A stretch of DNA of 55,976 nt from Alphaproteobacteria bacterium (GCA_002727315.1 PBWR01000005.1:1-55976); one strand, 5' to 3'; shown: positions 25,269-35,340, counted from the stretch's first letter. Numbers and translations are program-made. The notes: a model not told the origin generated them from the sequence alone.

Positions 25269-28200
25269 TTATTGATCGACCTCAGGCGGGGTGGGCTCGT
25301 GCTGTTCATTCCCGTCCACCCCCAAGTTGTTTTCATGCCCGAATCCGGTCAGCAGCCGCCGCACGAGCCCCGGGGTCAGCACCGATAGCGGATTGACGGC
25401 AACGTCGGGATCATCAAGTGAACCCGACACGCGGAACGTGGCGGCGAAGATACCGTCCGCCCCGCCCGACAGAACCGTCCCGATCAATGGGATGTCCGCC
25501 AGGAGCGAATTCAGCGTATAGGCTGGTGCCAGTTCACCGGTGAGATCGAGCCGATCGTTCTCGCGATCGATCGTACCGCTCGCCAGGACGCCGATATCCG
25601 CCCCGCGCGCCTTGCCGTCCTTGATCACGATCTCGGTATCGGTCAGCGTAAACGGCACCTCAACCCGACTGAATGTGAGCCCGTCACCGCCCAGGACATC
25701 GGCAATACCGGACAGGGACGTCAAAGCCAGAAGCTGGGCACCGACCGGTCCCTCGGTCAGGACAAAACTCTGCATGTGGAGGCTGCCGGCGAATGTCTCG
25801 TCGTCGCTGCTTCCCGTCATCGCACCGCGAACCCGCATATCGCCGCCGCGGATCGTGTCGATCCAGTCCAGCGCTGACAAGACGCCGCCGGCATCATCGG
25901 ATTCGAAATTCACCTTGCGCACTTCGCCTTGCGGCGCCACGCGCAGGAAGATCCGTCCTCCATTCGACAGCGACCCGCGCAGCAGAACGTCTGACCAGTT
26001 CGTGCCGTCATTGACGAGGGTTCCATAGGCGCCCAGCAATCGCGTCTCCTCCCCGAGACGCACCTCCGACAGGGGCGACTCCTTGCTGACGACAATCTGC
26101 ATCGCCGGGGTCGAATCCTCGTCATCACCGCCATCGAACAAGCCATCCATCACGGGACGAAGATCAATGGCATTCCCCCCGATGGAAATGATCGGTGGCA
26201 CGCCTTCCGGCATCTCGACATTCAAGAACACGTCGGTTCCGCCGAAGGCGAGTTTCTCGAGGGTCAGCCGCTGCAGGTTTGGTCCGTCCGGGCCCGGCCG
26301 GAACAAGCCGGCGCCTGCAACCTGAAGGTCATCGGCCGCCACACGAATGACCGGGATCGATGTCAGTGTGTCGTCACGAACCAGGAACTCGACGAAGGCA
26401 TTGCCGGCGACACCGCGCGGCTTTGTCCAGCCGAACGGATCGAGGCTGAGCTCCGCACCCGTCAGATCCAGTTCCGCAGCGCCGGCCGCGTCGTCGTTCC
26501 AGCCCACCGCATAGGTCAAACCAAGGCCGATGGGGCCGGTCAGGAACGGTCCCGTGTCAATTTTCAGCGCGGCTCGGGCCGCTTCGTCCAGGCTGGCACG
26601 GAGATTGTACCGGGTGCGCGTATCGTTGTTCTCGACAAAGCTTTCCGTCCAGTTCAAACCCACCGGTACGTTCGCGATTTCTGCCGTCCCGCTGGCCTCC
26701 ATCCCTTCCCGGTCCACGTTGAGCGTCAGATCACCGTTGGATACGGTAAATCCGAACGCCGCATTCTCCACCGTGAAATCGACAAGGCGCGAAGCGGTCG
26801 CGACGGCGATCTGGTCGACCTTGACCTTATTGATGAGGGGAAACGCAAAGACGGCGTTGGTCCGGTGGTTTCCGCCCGTTCGCGCCGGATCGATGCCAAA
26901 GCCGCTGATAAAACCCAGTGGTTCATCATCGAGAATTTCGAACGCATCGCGGACCGGGCCGGCAATCGTGACCTCGATCTTGATGGTCGCGCTCCGGGGT
27001 GGCCCGTTGAGGCCTTCGATCTGCACACGCCCGGTTTCGGCCACGAGGTCGCGCAGGGCCGCACCGCCAATATCGACGTCGAAGCGCTCGGAATCGAACC
27101 GGGCCGTTCCGAATACGTTTCGTGCCGGCTCGAGCGGGCGAAGATAGTGCACCGTCGCGTCGCGGAATCGGATTTCTCCATCCATGCTTCCGAAATCCAG
27201 CGCACCTGGGTCTATTTCGGGAACGGTCGCGCTGAGGCGCAGTACCGCGCTGTCGACATTGCCGTCACGAATATTTCCGGTGATCCATTCCCGGCTCAAG
27301 GGCTGGAGCTGCGGCGGCCAATAGGTCTCAATCGCGTTGACCGGCAGGTTCGAGACCTCCGCAACGATGCCCGCGTTCCAGCGGTCCACCACGCGGGTCG
27401 CATCACCGCTGATCGAGACGACCGGACCGCCGAGATCAACGGAGACGGTCTCCAGTTCTATCGCGTTCAATCTACGCGCCGAGCGCGCACGAAGCACACC
27501 GGATTCGAACGCAACCGCGGTCTCGAGATGCGGGCGCATATCGATCGCACCCGGCCCGGCGCGCAAATCCACACTTACGCCGGTCGGCTCAAGCCCCGCA
27601 TCGAGAGACAGAGTAAGGGTTCCTTCGAGGGTCGCGTCCAGCTTGTTCAGCGGCGCGAGTGCCGGCCCGATACTGGCGAGGGTCTGCGGTGAGACGTTGC
27701 TGAAAACCAACCCCAGGTCGGTGGCTCCCGACTCGACGCGATACACACCAGACAGATCCGCGCGCAGGGCTTTCTCCGATTGCCCGATGACAACCGATCC
27801 CTCGGCACTGATCCCCTCTTCATCGCGCAGCAACGCAATGTTCGCACGCGGCGCAATGATCCGCATTCCACGCTTGAAATCATCGAACTCGATGAACGCG
27901 CTGCGCACCGCAACACGCGACAGGTAACCACTGGCCAGGTCGGGATCGGGCTGCTGCAACAGTTCCTCGATCAGGCCGATCGGACTTTCGGCTCCCAGTC
28001 CGTTGTGCGGATCATCTCCCATATCCATGCTGACCGTGCCATCCAGTCTGCGGACAATTCGCACGCGGGGGCCGAACAACTCCAGGCTTGTCGGCGCGAC
28101 CAGGCCGCGCAGCAATGCCCGTGCACTGAACTTGACCGACATCTCCGGGATCGTTGCCCGCACGGTGCCGCGGGCATCGAGGAACTGCAGACCCACCGAC

Positions 28201-28430
28201 CGGATATCGAGATCTCGCTCATCATTGGCCCAGGTCAGAATCGTGTCGTGCAGCTTTATGCCACCACCACCTTGACCGGGATTGAGCGCTCGCGCGATCA
28301 GGGGCGTCAGGAAACTGAGGCTAATCGGTCCCCGGCTTAGCTGGAAGATCACGACACCGAAAATCAGCGCCAACCCCACAAGGGCAGCGGCGAGGAACAG
28401 AAGCAACAGACGTGAGCTTCGAACGATCAA
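25269..28430 (-). CDS. YhdP-like AsmA-superfamily envelope protein
   Basis: A protein of about 1050 residues with one N-terminal membrane anchor (LLLLFLAAALVGLALIFGVV) and a very long periplasmic part of repeated beta strands, as in DUF3971/AsmA-like proteins of the YhdP/TamB group. The C-terminal AsmA-type region shows LDLTGELAPAYTLNSLLADI and FRVSGSLDDPDVAVNPLSVL. Relatives form bridge-like grooves thought to carry phospholipids to the outer membrane. Start choice is uncertain: a TTG at 28430 gives a normal short cytoplasmic end after AAAGG, while an ATG at 28493 adds 21 residues and comes within 32 bases of the divergent glnE ATG. Function here is inferred from the family. Confidence 0.8.
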   Translation of the reverse strand: MIVRSSRLLLLFLAAALVGLALIFGVVIFQLSRGPISLSFLTPLIARALNPGQGGGGIKLHDTILTWANDERDLDIRSVGLQFLDARGTVRATIPEMSVKFSARALLRGLVAPTSLELFGPRVRIVRRLDGTVSMDMGDDPHNGLGAESPIGLIEELLQQPDPDLASGYLSRVAVRSAFIEFDDFKRGMRIIAPRANIALLRDEEGISAEGSVVIGQSEKALRADLSGVYRVESGATDLGLVFSNVSPQTLASIGPALAPLNKLDATLEGTLTLSLDAGLEPTGVSVDLRAGPGAIDMRPHLETAVAFESGVLRARSARRLNAIELETVSVDLGGPVVSISGDATRVVDRWNAGIVAEVSNLPVNAIETYWPPQLQPLSREWITGNIRDGNVDSAVLRLSATVPEIDPGALDFGSMDGEIRFRDATVHYLRPLEPARNVFGTARFDSERFDVDIGGAALRDLVAETGRVQIEGLNGPPRSATIKIEVTIAGPVRDAFEILDDEPLGFISGFGIDPARTGGNHRTNAVFAFPLINKVKVDQIAVATASRLVDFTVENAAFGFTVSNGDLTLNVDREGMEASGTAEIANVPVGLNWTESFVENNDTRTRYNLRASLDEAARAALKIDTGPFLTGPIGLGLTYAVGWNDDAAGAAELDLTGAELSLDPFGWTKPRGVAGNAFVEFLVRDDTLTSIPVIRVAADDLQVAGAGLFRPGPDGPNLQRLTLEKLAFGGTDVFLNVEMPEGVPPIISIGGNAIDLRPVMDGLFDGGDDEDSTPAMQIVVSKESPLSEVRLGEETRLLGAYGTLVNDGTNWSDVLLRGSLSNGGRIFLRVAPQGEVRKVNFESDDAGGVLSALDWIDTIRGGDMRVRGAMTGSSDDETFAGSLHMQSFVLTEGPVGAQLLALTSLSGIADVLGGDGLTFSRVEVPFTLTDTEIVIKDGKARGADIGVLASGTIDRENDRLDLTGELAPAYTLNSLLADIPLIGTVLSGGADGIFAATFRVSGSLDDPDVAVNPLSVLTPGLVRRLLTGFGHENNLGVDGNEQHEPTPPEVDQ

Positions 28431-28525
28431 CGGTGGACCTTTCAGGCAGTCCAGTGCGGACAGGCGGGGTGTGCTTGACCACTCCCACGCCATACAGCAG
28501 TGTGCGGGAAAATCAAGCAGTCCCC

Positions 28526-31500
28526 ATGAACTTTGCGTTTTCGCCAGACCCCGATCTCGTCCCCCGTCCCGCCGATTTGGACCGGCTCGAGCGCGGATTT
28601 GAGCGGTTCCGGGACGCCGCCGCCGGCTCCGACGACATCACACTCGAGGGCTTTTGCAAGTCCATCGTCGAAGATTCAGCGATGCACAACCTGCTTGCGG
28701 GCGTGTTCGGCAACAGCAGCTTCCTGGGCCAGTGTCTGGTTCGCGATATCGCGTTCGCGCCGACCATTTTCAACGGCGGATTCGATCACGCCTTCGACAG
28801 TGTCATCGCTTCGCTGGCGGAACTCGACCCATCCGAAAGCGTCGCGAACACGGGTGTTGCATTGCGGCGCGCCAAGCGGCGGATCGCGCTACTGACCGCC
28901 CTCGCCGATTTGTCGGGCGCATGGCCCCTTGAAACGGTGACCGAACATCTCAGTCATTTCTGCAGCGCCAGCCTGTCGGCGGCCTGCCGGCATCTGCTCG
29001 CCCGTGCCCACGAACGTGACATTCTGAACCTCCCCGACCCGGGTTCACCCGAAACGGACTCCGGCTTCATCGTGCTGGGAATGGGCAAGCTGGGTGCGTT
29101 CGAGCTCAACTATTCGAGCGACATCGATCTGATTGTCTTGTTCGATGATGGGATTGTGCCGTCGACCGATCCCTCAGAAATACAGCAGCATTTCGTTCGG
29201 TTGACCCGCGAGCTGGTGAAGCTCATGGACGAACGAACCGGCGAAGGTTACGTCTTCCGAACCGACCTGCGGCTGCGGCCGGACCCCGGCGCCACGCCGG
29301 TGGCCCTGTCCACCTTCGCCGCAGAGACCTACTACGAGAGCCTCGGGCAAAACTGGGAACGGGCGGCCATGATCAAGGCTCGGCCAGTGGCCGGTGACAT
29401 CGCCGCGGGTGAACACTTCCTGGAGACATTGAAACCGTTTATCTGGCGTCGGCATCTCGATTTCGCGGCGATCGAGGATATTCAGTCGATCAAGCGCCAG
29501 ATCCACGCCCACAAGGGCGGCAGCACGGTTACCGTCGCCGGGCACAATGTGAAGCTGGGGCGCGGCGGCATTCGCGAGGTCGAGTTCTTCACCCAAACCC
29601 AGCAGCTGATATGGGGTGGCCGCGATCCGAGCCTCCGCTCACGCCGCACCATCGAGTCCATCAACGCTCTGGTCGATGCGGGCCGCGTCAAACCGAGGGT
29701 GGCAGAGGATATGATCAACGCCTATCGCTACCTGCGCCGGCTCGAGCATCGCCTGCAGATGGTGGACGACCAGCAGACCCATAGCCTGCCCGAATCCGAC
29801 GAGGGCCTGGAAAGCGTTGCCGCGTTCATGGGCTATCCCGACCGGGAGGGGTTCGAGGCGGAACTGGTGCAGACCCTGCGGACGGTGGAAAACCACTATG
29901 CCGACCTGTTCGAGGAATCGGCACCATTAGGGGGCGGTCGAACTCTGGTGTTCACCGGCGCCGACGATCACCCCGACACGCTCACGACACTGGCTGAGAT
30001 GGGGTTCACGGAAACCGAGAATATATCGGCCGCGATTCGCGCATGGCACCATGGACGCCATCGCGCCACCCGCAGCACGCGGTCACGCGAGATCCTGACG
30101 GAGCTGATGCCCGCGATCCTCGGTGCATTGTCGCAAACCTCGAACCCTGATAAGGCATTCCGCCGTTTCAACGAGTTCATCGCCGGGCTGCCGGCCGGCG
30201 TACAACTGTTCTCACTGTTTCAGGCCAACCCCTCTCTCTTGAACCTGGTCGCCGAAATCGCCGGCGGGGCGCCGAGGCTGGCCGAATGGCTCGGCCGGAA
30301 TCCCTTGTTGCTGGACGGGGTGCTGGCGACCGATTTCTTCGAATCCCTGCCGGACGCCGATGCGATGGCGGCAGATTTCGCCGAACGCATGGCGCAGGCC
30401 CAGGACATGCAGGATGTCCTGGATATCGCCCGACGCTGGGTCAACGACGCGAAGTTCCAGGTCGGCGTGCAGATCCTCCGGAACAAGATCGATATCGATC
30501 GCGCCGACTTGGCATTCTCGGACATCGCCGACACGGCCATTCGCGGCCTGCTGCCACCCATTGTCGGGGAATTCGAAATCCAGCATGGCCGATGCGCCGG
30601 CGATGGTCTGGCGGTTCTCGGCCTGGGCAAGCTCGGGGGCCGTGAGCTTTCGGCGACGTCGGATCTCGATCTCGTATTCCTGTATGACACGCCACCGGAA
30701 GACGAAGACTCGCCCGCCATGTCGGACGGGCCGAAGCCCCTTTCGATCTCCCACTACTATCAAAGGCTCGGTCAGCGCCTGGTCAACGCCATGACGGCGC
30801 TCACCGGTGAAGGACGCCTGTACGAAGTGGATATGCGGCTCCGGCCATCGGGCAACGCGGGCCCGTTGTCCGTCAGCCTAGAGAGTTTCGCGAACTATCA
30901 GCGCGAGAGCGCCTGGACCTGGGAGCATCTGGCACTGACCCGCGCGCGTGTGGTCGCGACCGAACCGTCCTTCGCCACCCGCATCGAAGCCGAAATCAAC
31001 AAGGCCTTGGTGGCCGAGCGCCCGGCCGAAGACCTGCTACTCGCGGTCTCGGAGATGCGGGAGAAGATGAATGCCAAACACGGCACCGAGAACATCTGGT
31101 ATGTGAAACATCTTCGCGGCGGCCTGGTCGACTGCGAGTTCGTCGTCCAGTATCTGCAACTCCGCTATGCGCACCAGAATCCCGAGATACTGGACACCGG
31201 CACCACGCGGGCACTTCAGAAACTCAGCGCCGCCGGCCTGCTCGAAGCCGGTGTGGCCGCGGAATTGATCGATGCCACCTGCTTGTGGCGCAGACTGCAG
31301 GGATTGCTGCGCCTGACGCTGGAGGGATCACCCGATCCTGAATTGTTTCCACTCCCTTTGCGCCAGCAGTTGGCCAATGCGGGCGATACGGACAGCTACG
31401 AAACGCTGGAAGCGAAGGTGCGCGAAACAGCCGCGCAGACGTATAAGCACTATCAACAGATCATTTCCGATCCGGCGCAGTTGGTCGGGGATACGAGAGA

Positions 31501-31531
31501 TGCGCAGACAGACGGAGACAATGGATCATGA
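28526..31531 (+). CDS. glnE: Bifunctional glutamine synthetase adenylyltransferase/deadenylylase GlnE
   Basis: A 1001-residue enzyme that adds AMP to or removes it from glutamine synthetase according to nitrogen status signalled by PII. Two nucleotidyltransferase domains are visible: the N-terminal deadenylylase with VLGMGKLGAFELNYSSDIDL (residues ~180-200) and RLRPDPGATPVALS, and the C-terminal adenylylase with VLGLGKLGGRELSATSDLDL (residues ~700-720) and MRLRPSGNAGPLSVS. The PII-responsive helices HRLQMVDDQQTHSLPE lie between. The ATG at 28526 was preferred over the frame opening at 28412, which would overlap the divergent gene. Its stop overlaps the next start as ATGA. Confidence 0.95.
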   Translation: MNFAFSPDPDLVPRPADLDRLERGFERFRDAAAGSDDITLEGFCKSIVEDSAMHNLLAGVFGNSSFLGQCLVRDIAFAPTIFNGGFDHAFDSVIASLAELDPSESVANTGVALRRAKRRIALLTALADLSGAWPLETVTEHLSHFCSASLSAACRHLLARAHERDILNLPDPGSPETDSGFIVLGMGKLGAFELNYSSDIDLIVLFDDGIVPSTDPSEIQQHFVRLTRELVKLMDERTGEGYVFRTDLRLRPDPGATPVALSTFAAETYYESLGQNWERAAMIKARPVAGDIAAGEHFLETLKPFIWRRHLDFAAIEDIQSIKRQIHAHKGGSTVTVAGHNVKLGRGGIREVEFFTQTQQLIWGGRDPSLRSRRTIESINALVDAGRVKPRVAEDMINAYRYLRRLEHRLQMVDDQQTHSLPESDEGLESVAAFMGYPDREGFEAELVQTLRTVENHYADLFEESAPLGGGRTLVFTGADDHPDTLTTLAEMGFTETENISAAIRAWHHGRHRATRSTRSREILTELMPAILGALSQTSNPDKAFRRFNEFIAGLPAGVQLFSLFQANPSLLNLVAEIAGGAPRLAEWLGRNPLLLDGVLATDFFESLPDADAMAADFAERMAQAQDMQDVLDIARRWVNDAKFQVGVQILRNKIDIDRADLAFSDIADTAIRGLLPPIVGEFEIQHGRCAGDGLAVLGLGKLGGRELSATSDLDLVFLYDTPPEDEDSPAMSDGPKPLSISHYYQRLGQRLVNAMTALTGEGRLYEVDMRLRPSGNAGPLSVSLESFANYQRESAWTWEHLALTRARVVATEPSFATRIEAEINKALVAERPAEDLLLAVSEMREKMNAKHGTENIWYVKHLRGGLVDCEFVVQYLQLRYAHQNPEILDTGTTRALQKLSAAGLLEAGVAAELIDATCLWRRLQGLLRLTLEGSPDPELFPLPLRQQLANAGDTDSYETLEAKVRETAAQTYKHYQQIISDPAQLVGDTRDAQTDGDNGS

Positions 31532-31992
31532 GCGTAGAGGTTGGCGACAAGGCACCGGCATTTTCGATGCCCACGGATGGTGGCGGAGAGATAAGCTTGA
31601 AGGGGCTCAAGGGGCAGAATGTCATTCTCTATTTCTACCCCAAGGATTCCACACCCGGCTGCACCACTGAGGCATGCGACTTCCGTGACTTGTTGCCTGA
31701 CTTCTCCAGGATCGACGCCGCCATCGTCGGGGTCTCGAAAGACAGCATCAAGCGTCATGATAATTTTAAGGCAAAGCATGAGCTGACCTTCGCGCTGGGC
31801 AGCGACGCGGACAGCGATGTGTGCGAGCGCTATGGCGTCTGGGTCGAGAAGTCCATGTACGGCCGCAAGTTTATGGGAATCGAGCGGGTGACCTTCCTGA
31901 TCGACAAGAAAGGGGTGGTCCGCAACGTCTGGCGGAAGGTCAAGGTCAAGGGTCATGCGGCCGAGGTTCTCGAAGCCGTAAAAGCGCTTTGA
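31528..31992 (+). CDS. bcp: Bcp/PrxQ-type peroxiredoxin
   Basis: A 154-residue peroxiredoxin of the PrxQ/Bcp group that reduces hydrogen peroxide and organic peroxides using thioredoxin. The peroxidatic Cys is in YPKDSTPGCTTEACDFRDLL (near residue 46), and a second Cys five residues later is the usual resolving residue. The N-terminal VEVGDKAPAFSMPTDGGGEI and C-terminal RVTFLIDKKGVVRNVWRKV are typical. It overlaps the glnE stop as ATGA and the next gene's TTG, so it sits in a coupled set. Confidence 0.93.
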   Translation: MSVEVGDKAPAFSMPTDGGGEISLKGLKGQNVILYFYPKDSTPGCTTEACDFRDLLPDFSRIDAAIVGVSKDSIKRHDNFKAKHELTFALGSDADSDVCERYGVWVEKSMYGRKFMGIERVTFLIDKKGVVRNVWRKVKVKGHAAEVLEAVKAL

Positions 31993-32798
31993 CGAACGCC
32001 CCGCGTTCGTTGGCCGAGGCCGGCACAGCAATCCTGTCCACGGCCGACCCGCGAGCCAAGTGCACCGAAACCGCTCGCATCGCGGTACTTTGGGCTGAAG
32101 GCGACCTGCCACCCGGCGAAGCTGCGACGCCGCCGGGGCGGCCGATGCGGCCTGACAAGCCCGAACTGCTGGCACCGGCAGCCGTGCGACGACGCAAGAT
32201 CAACCGGGGCACGGCCGGACGGATCGCCCTGCTCCATGCGCTGGCCCACATAGAACTCAATGCGATCGATCTGGCCTGGGACATGATCGCCCGGTTCGCC
32301 GATGGCAACCTTCCGCGCGCATTCTTCGACGACTGGCTGCGGGTCGCCGGGGAAGAGGCACGGCATTTCGCGTTGCTGGCCGATCGCCTTGCGGATTTCG
32401 GCGCGTCATATGGCGACCTTCCCGCCCATGACGGTCTTTGGGATGCCGCCATGGAGACCCGCCACGACCTCGCAGCCCGGCTCGCCGTCGTACCGCTTGT
32501 TCTCGAAGCCCGTGGCCTGGATGTGACGCCGGTCATGATCGAGAAACTTCGCCAGGTTGACGACGATGAAACCGCTGACGTGCTCGAAATTATCTACAGG
32601 GACGAAATCGGCCATGTGGAAATCGGCCGGCAGTGGTTCGAATTTGTCTGCGCCGAACACGGTGCCGATCCCGTCGACCTCTGGCGCGAACTGGTCCAAC
32701 GGCATTTCCGCGGTGACCTCAAGCCGCCGTTCAACACGAGCGCAAGGGATGCCGCCGGCTTGCCCGAAAGCTGGTATCGGGATCTTCCTGCCCGATGA
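31989..32798 (+). CDS. DUF455 ferritin-like protein
   Basis: A 269-residue member of the DUF455 (COG2833) ferritin-like family. The four-helix bundle carries probable diiron ligands in LLHALAHIELNAIDLAWDMI (E-H type), VAGEEARHFALLADRL (E-x-x-H), and the later EIIYRDEIGHVEIGRQWFEF (E-x-x-H). The conserved RPDKPELLAP lies before the bundle. Function is unknown; diiron chemistry is inferred from the ligands. The start is a TTG at 31989 that overlaps the bcp stop (CTTTGA); homologues I know begin near this point and no better start lies between. Its stop overlaps the next gene as ATGA. Confidence 0.8.
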   Translation: MTNAPRSLAEAGTAILSTADPRAKCTETARIAVLWAEGDLPPGEAATPPGRPMRPDKPELLAPAAVRRRKINRGTAGRIALLHALAHIELNAIDLAWDMIARFADGNLPRAFFDDWLRVAGEEARHFALLADRLADFGASYGDLPAHDGLWDAAMETRHDLAARLAVVPLVLEARGLDVTPVMIEKLRQVDDDETADVLEIIYRDEIGHVEIGRQWFEFVCAEHGADPVDLWRELVQRHFRGDLKPPFNTSARDAAGLPESWYRDLPAR

Positions 32799-33715
32799 TC
32801 GACCGCCGCACCACCGACTCGGACAGCGCAGCGCAACGCGACAGGACGTATGCGCTCATCCTGCTGTTCATCGTCCCGGCCCTGTTCAGCACCAACATCA
32901 TCGTCGCCAGGGCCGTCAACGATACGGTGCCGCCGTTTGCGCTCGCCTACTGGCGCTGGATGCTCGCGTTCCTGCTGTTCCTGCCCGTCGTCGGGCCGGA
33001 GCTTTGGCGCCACCGCGCCGCCATCGTGGACGAATGGCGGGACCTTCTGGTCCTCGGAATTCTTGGCATTGGGATCTGCGGGGCCTTTGTCTATATCGGT
33101 GCCGCCACCACAAGCGCCACGAACATCGGCCTGATCTTCGGATCCGCCCCGATCATCATCGCCGGAACAGCCACCTTGATGTACGGCGAGCCGATGGTGC
33201 GCGCCAAGGCTGCCGGCATCTTCATTTCGCTTCTCGGTGTCCTGATCGTCGTGTTTCGTGGCGACATGGCGGCCGTGCTCGCCCTCACCTTCGTACCGGG
33301 CGATCTCTGGATCGCCGCCGCGGCGCTGGCTTGGGCGATCTATTCGGTGATGTTGCGCCACCGGCCGGGCCAGTTGCCGGCCCGGGTGAGGTTTTCCGCG
33401 ACCATGCTATTCGGCGCGCTGTCCCTGCTCCCGTTCTACATCGTCGAATCCGCACAAGGGGTCCTGCCGTCACTATCGGTGGAAACCGTTGGCGCCATGC
33501 TGGTGGTCGCGATCGTGCCCGGGCTTGCAGCCTATATCGGTTACGCCCGGATCCAGCGCTCGCTTGGGGCCGGCTCTACCGGGCTCATCCTGTATCTGGC
33601 CCCGACCTACACCGCGCTGTTCGGCTGGGTTTTACTCGGCGAAACGCTCGAGCCGTATCACTTCGCCGGTGCGGCGCTGATCCTGCCCGGAATTTTCCTG
33701 TCGACACGCCGCTAG
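32795..33715 (+). CDS. EamA/DMT family transporter
   Basis: A 306-residue inner-membrane protein with about ten hydrophobic segments in two EamA repeats. It starts after a polar lead with YALILLFIVPALFSTNIIVA, has RWMLAFLLFLPVVGPELWRH and IGLIFGSAPIIIAGTATLMY in the first half, and LAAYIGYARIQRSLGAGSTG then LILYLAPTYTALFGWVLLGE in the second. Cargo unknown. It is the last of four overlapping genes, glnE-bcp-DUF455-eamA. It resembles the EamA protein at 7051-7974 in fold but is not a close copy. Its stop overlaps the stop of the convergent gene as CTAG. Confidence 0.87.
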   Translation: MIDRRTTDSDSAAQRDRTYALILLFIVPALFSTNIIVARAVNDTVPPFALAYWRWMLAFLLFLPVVGPELWRHRAAIVDEWRDLLVLGILGIGICGAFVYIGAATTSATNIGLIFGSAPIIIAGTATLMYGEPMVRAKAAGIFISLLGVLIVVFRGDMAAVLALTFVPGDLWIAAAALAWAIYSVMLRHRPGQLPARVRFSATMLFGALSLLPFYIVESAQGVLPSLSVETVGAMLVVAIVPGLAAYIGYARIQRSLGAGSTGLILYLAPTYTALFGWVLLGETLEPYHFAGAALILPGIFLSTRR

Positions 33716-34187
33716 ATGCGCCGGCGGGAACAGTTCACGCTGAGGAACACTTCACCGGTCTTGCTGACACCTTGAATGCGGATAGACTGCTCACCGCTGA
33801 TCAGATCCCAGACCTTGTCGCTCGCCACCGGACAAACGTTCGCCAGTGTGGCGTCCTGCAGTTCGGATAGCAGTCCCATGAGCGTCTGCCGCTCGCTTTC
33901 GATCATTGCCAGACGTACATCCACATGGCTGACATCGGCCACGATGCCGCCGATGCAGCTGAACTCCGTAATGTTGCGATCGGAGTACCCCTCAAGCTGC
34001 TCGGCCGCGACATCCAGCCGCGAACGCAAGGCGGCCTCGTCATCCACCGAGAACACACGCCCAGCCGGTGCACCAGGAGCAAGGCCAGGACGGCCACGAA
34101 AACGACGGTCAGCGGACTCTTGGGAAATCGAAACTTGCCCGGCGGCCCGCCATCGTAAACCTGACGCATTCGGGTCGGCGGTCGCAT
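33712..34187 (-). pseudogene. Frameshifted membrane-anchored protein after prfB
   Basis: Two frames together make one protein-like product. The first, from ATG 34187, reads RMRQVYDGGPPGKFRFPKS and then the hydrophobic anchor LTVVFVAVLALLLVHR. The second, from about 34065 to the stop at 33712, reads VFSVDDEAALRSRLDVAAEQ and a soluble, partly helical domain with three cysteines (FSCIGGI, ANVCPVA, SVNCSRRR). One extra G at the CCGG near 34066 would join them (HR then AGRVFS). Without the shift the downstream part could start at a GTG at 34056 but would have no export signal. I do not recognise the family; N-terminal anchor with a periplasmic domain is what the joined sequence suggests. It follows prfB by six bases. 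Confidence 0.55.
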
Positions 34188-34193
34188 GAAATG

Positions 34194-35340
34194 CTACCCG
34201 TCGGCGGATGCGCCGGCACCGGCGTCCGGTTCACCCGAGCCCTTGTCGAGGCGTGCCGCCAGTGATGCCTCAAGGTAGCGGTCTATGTCCCCGTCCAGTA
34301 CGGCCTGCGCGTTGCCAGTCTCGACGTTGGTGCGCAAATCCTTGACCATCTGGTACGGGTGCAGGACGTAGGACCTGATCTGGTGCCCCCACCCGATATC
34401 GGTCTTAGTATCCTGTTCCGCCTGGGCCTCTTCCTCGCGTTTCTGCATCTCATGCTCGTACAGACGTGCGCGCAACATCGCCATCGCCTGCGCCCGGTTG
34501 CGGTGTTGCGAGCGGTCGTTCTGGCACTGCACGACGATCCCGGTCGGAATATGGGTCAGGCGAACCGCGCTGTCCGTCTTGTTCACGTGCTGGCCGCCTG
34601 CGCCAGACGCACGATACGTGTCGACGCGCAAATCCTTATCCTCGATCTCGATTTCGATCGCATCGTCGATCACCGGATAGACCCACACGGATGCGAAACT
34701 GGTGTGCCGGCGCGACTGGCTGTCGAACGGCGAGATGCGGACCAGCCGATGCACGCCCGATTCCGTTTTCAGCCAGCCATAGGCATTGGGGCCCATGATC
34801 CGGAAGGTTGCCGATTTCAGACCCGCTTCCTCGCCCGCACTTTCCTCGATCCACTCAAGCTTGTAGTCGTGGGCTTCAGACCAGCGCAGATACATGCGCA
34901 CCAGCATTTCCGCCCAATCCTGGGATTCGGTGCCGCCGGCGCCGGCATTGATCTCGATATAGCAGTCGTTGCCATCGGCTTCTCCGGACAGCAGGCTTTC
35001 GAGTTCAAGCTTCGCGGCGCGGCGCTGCAGTCCCTCGATCACGGACTCGCCCTCGGCCACGACAGCGCCATCATCCTCAGCTTCGCCAAGCTCGATCAGC
35101 GTGATGGCATCCTCGAGTTCCTGCTCGAGCCCGCGAACTTCCTCGATGGATTTCTCCAGACGGGTCCGGTCGCGCAGCAGTTTTTGCGCGCGCTCCTGAT
35201 CGTCCCAAAGACTGGGGTCTTCGGCCTGCGTGTTCAGATCATCAAGACGGACAAGGGAATTGTCCCAGTCAAAGATGCCTCCGCATGAGGTTCAGTGACG
35301 CGTTGATGCCGTCGATCTGATGACTGATTTCTGCACGCAT
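34194..35340 (-). CDS. prfB: Peptide chain release factor 2, with programmed +1 frameshift
   Basis: RF2 ends translation at TGA and TAA. The coding sequence starts at ATG 35340, runs 23 codons to an in-frame TGA (35271-35269), then continues in the +1 frame to 34194, giving about 381 residues. Zero-frame residues read [20 protein letters not shown]; the +1 frame continues [20 protein letters not shown]. The stop-recognising SPF tripeptide is in [15 protein letters not shown] and the catalytic GGQ in [18 protein letters not shown]. Low RF2 lets the ribosome shift at CTTTGAC, raising RF2 level. This is the known autoregulation of prfB. The conserved parts look complete. Confidence 0.95.
35268..35283 (-). 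promoter_or_regulatory. prfB programmed frameshift site
   Basis: The minus strand reads CGGAGGCATCTTTGAC: a Shine-Dalgarno-like GGAGG three bases before the CTT slip codon, then TGA and C. This is the same arrangement as in the E. coli gene, where the internal Shine-Dalgarno helps the +1 shift and the TGA followed by C is a weak stop. Confidence 0.93.
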
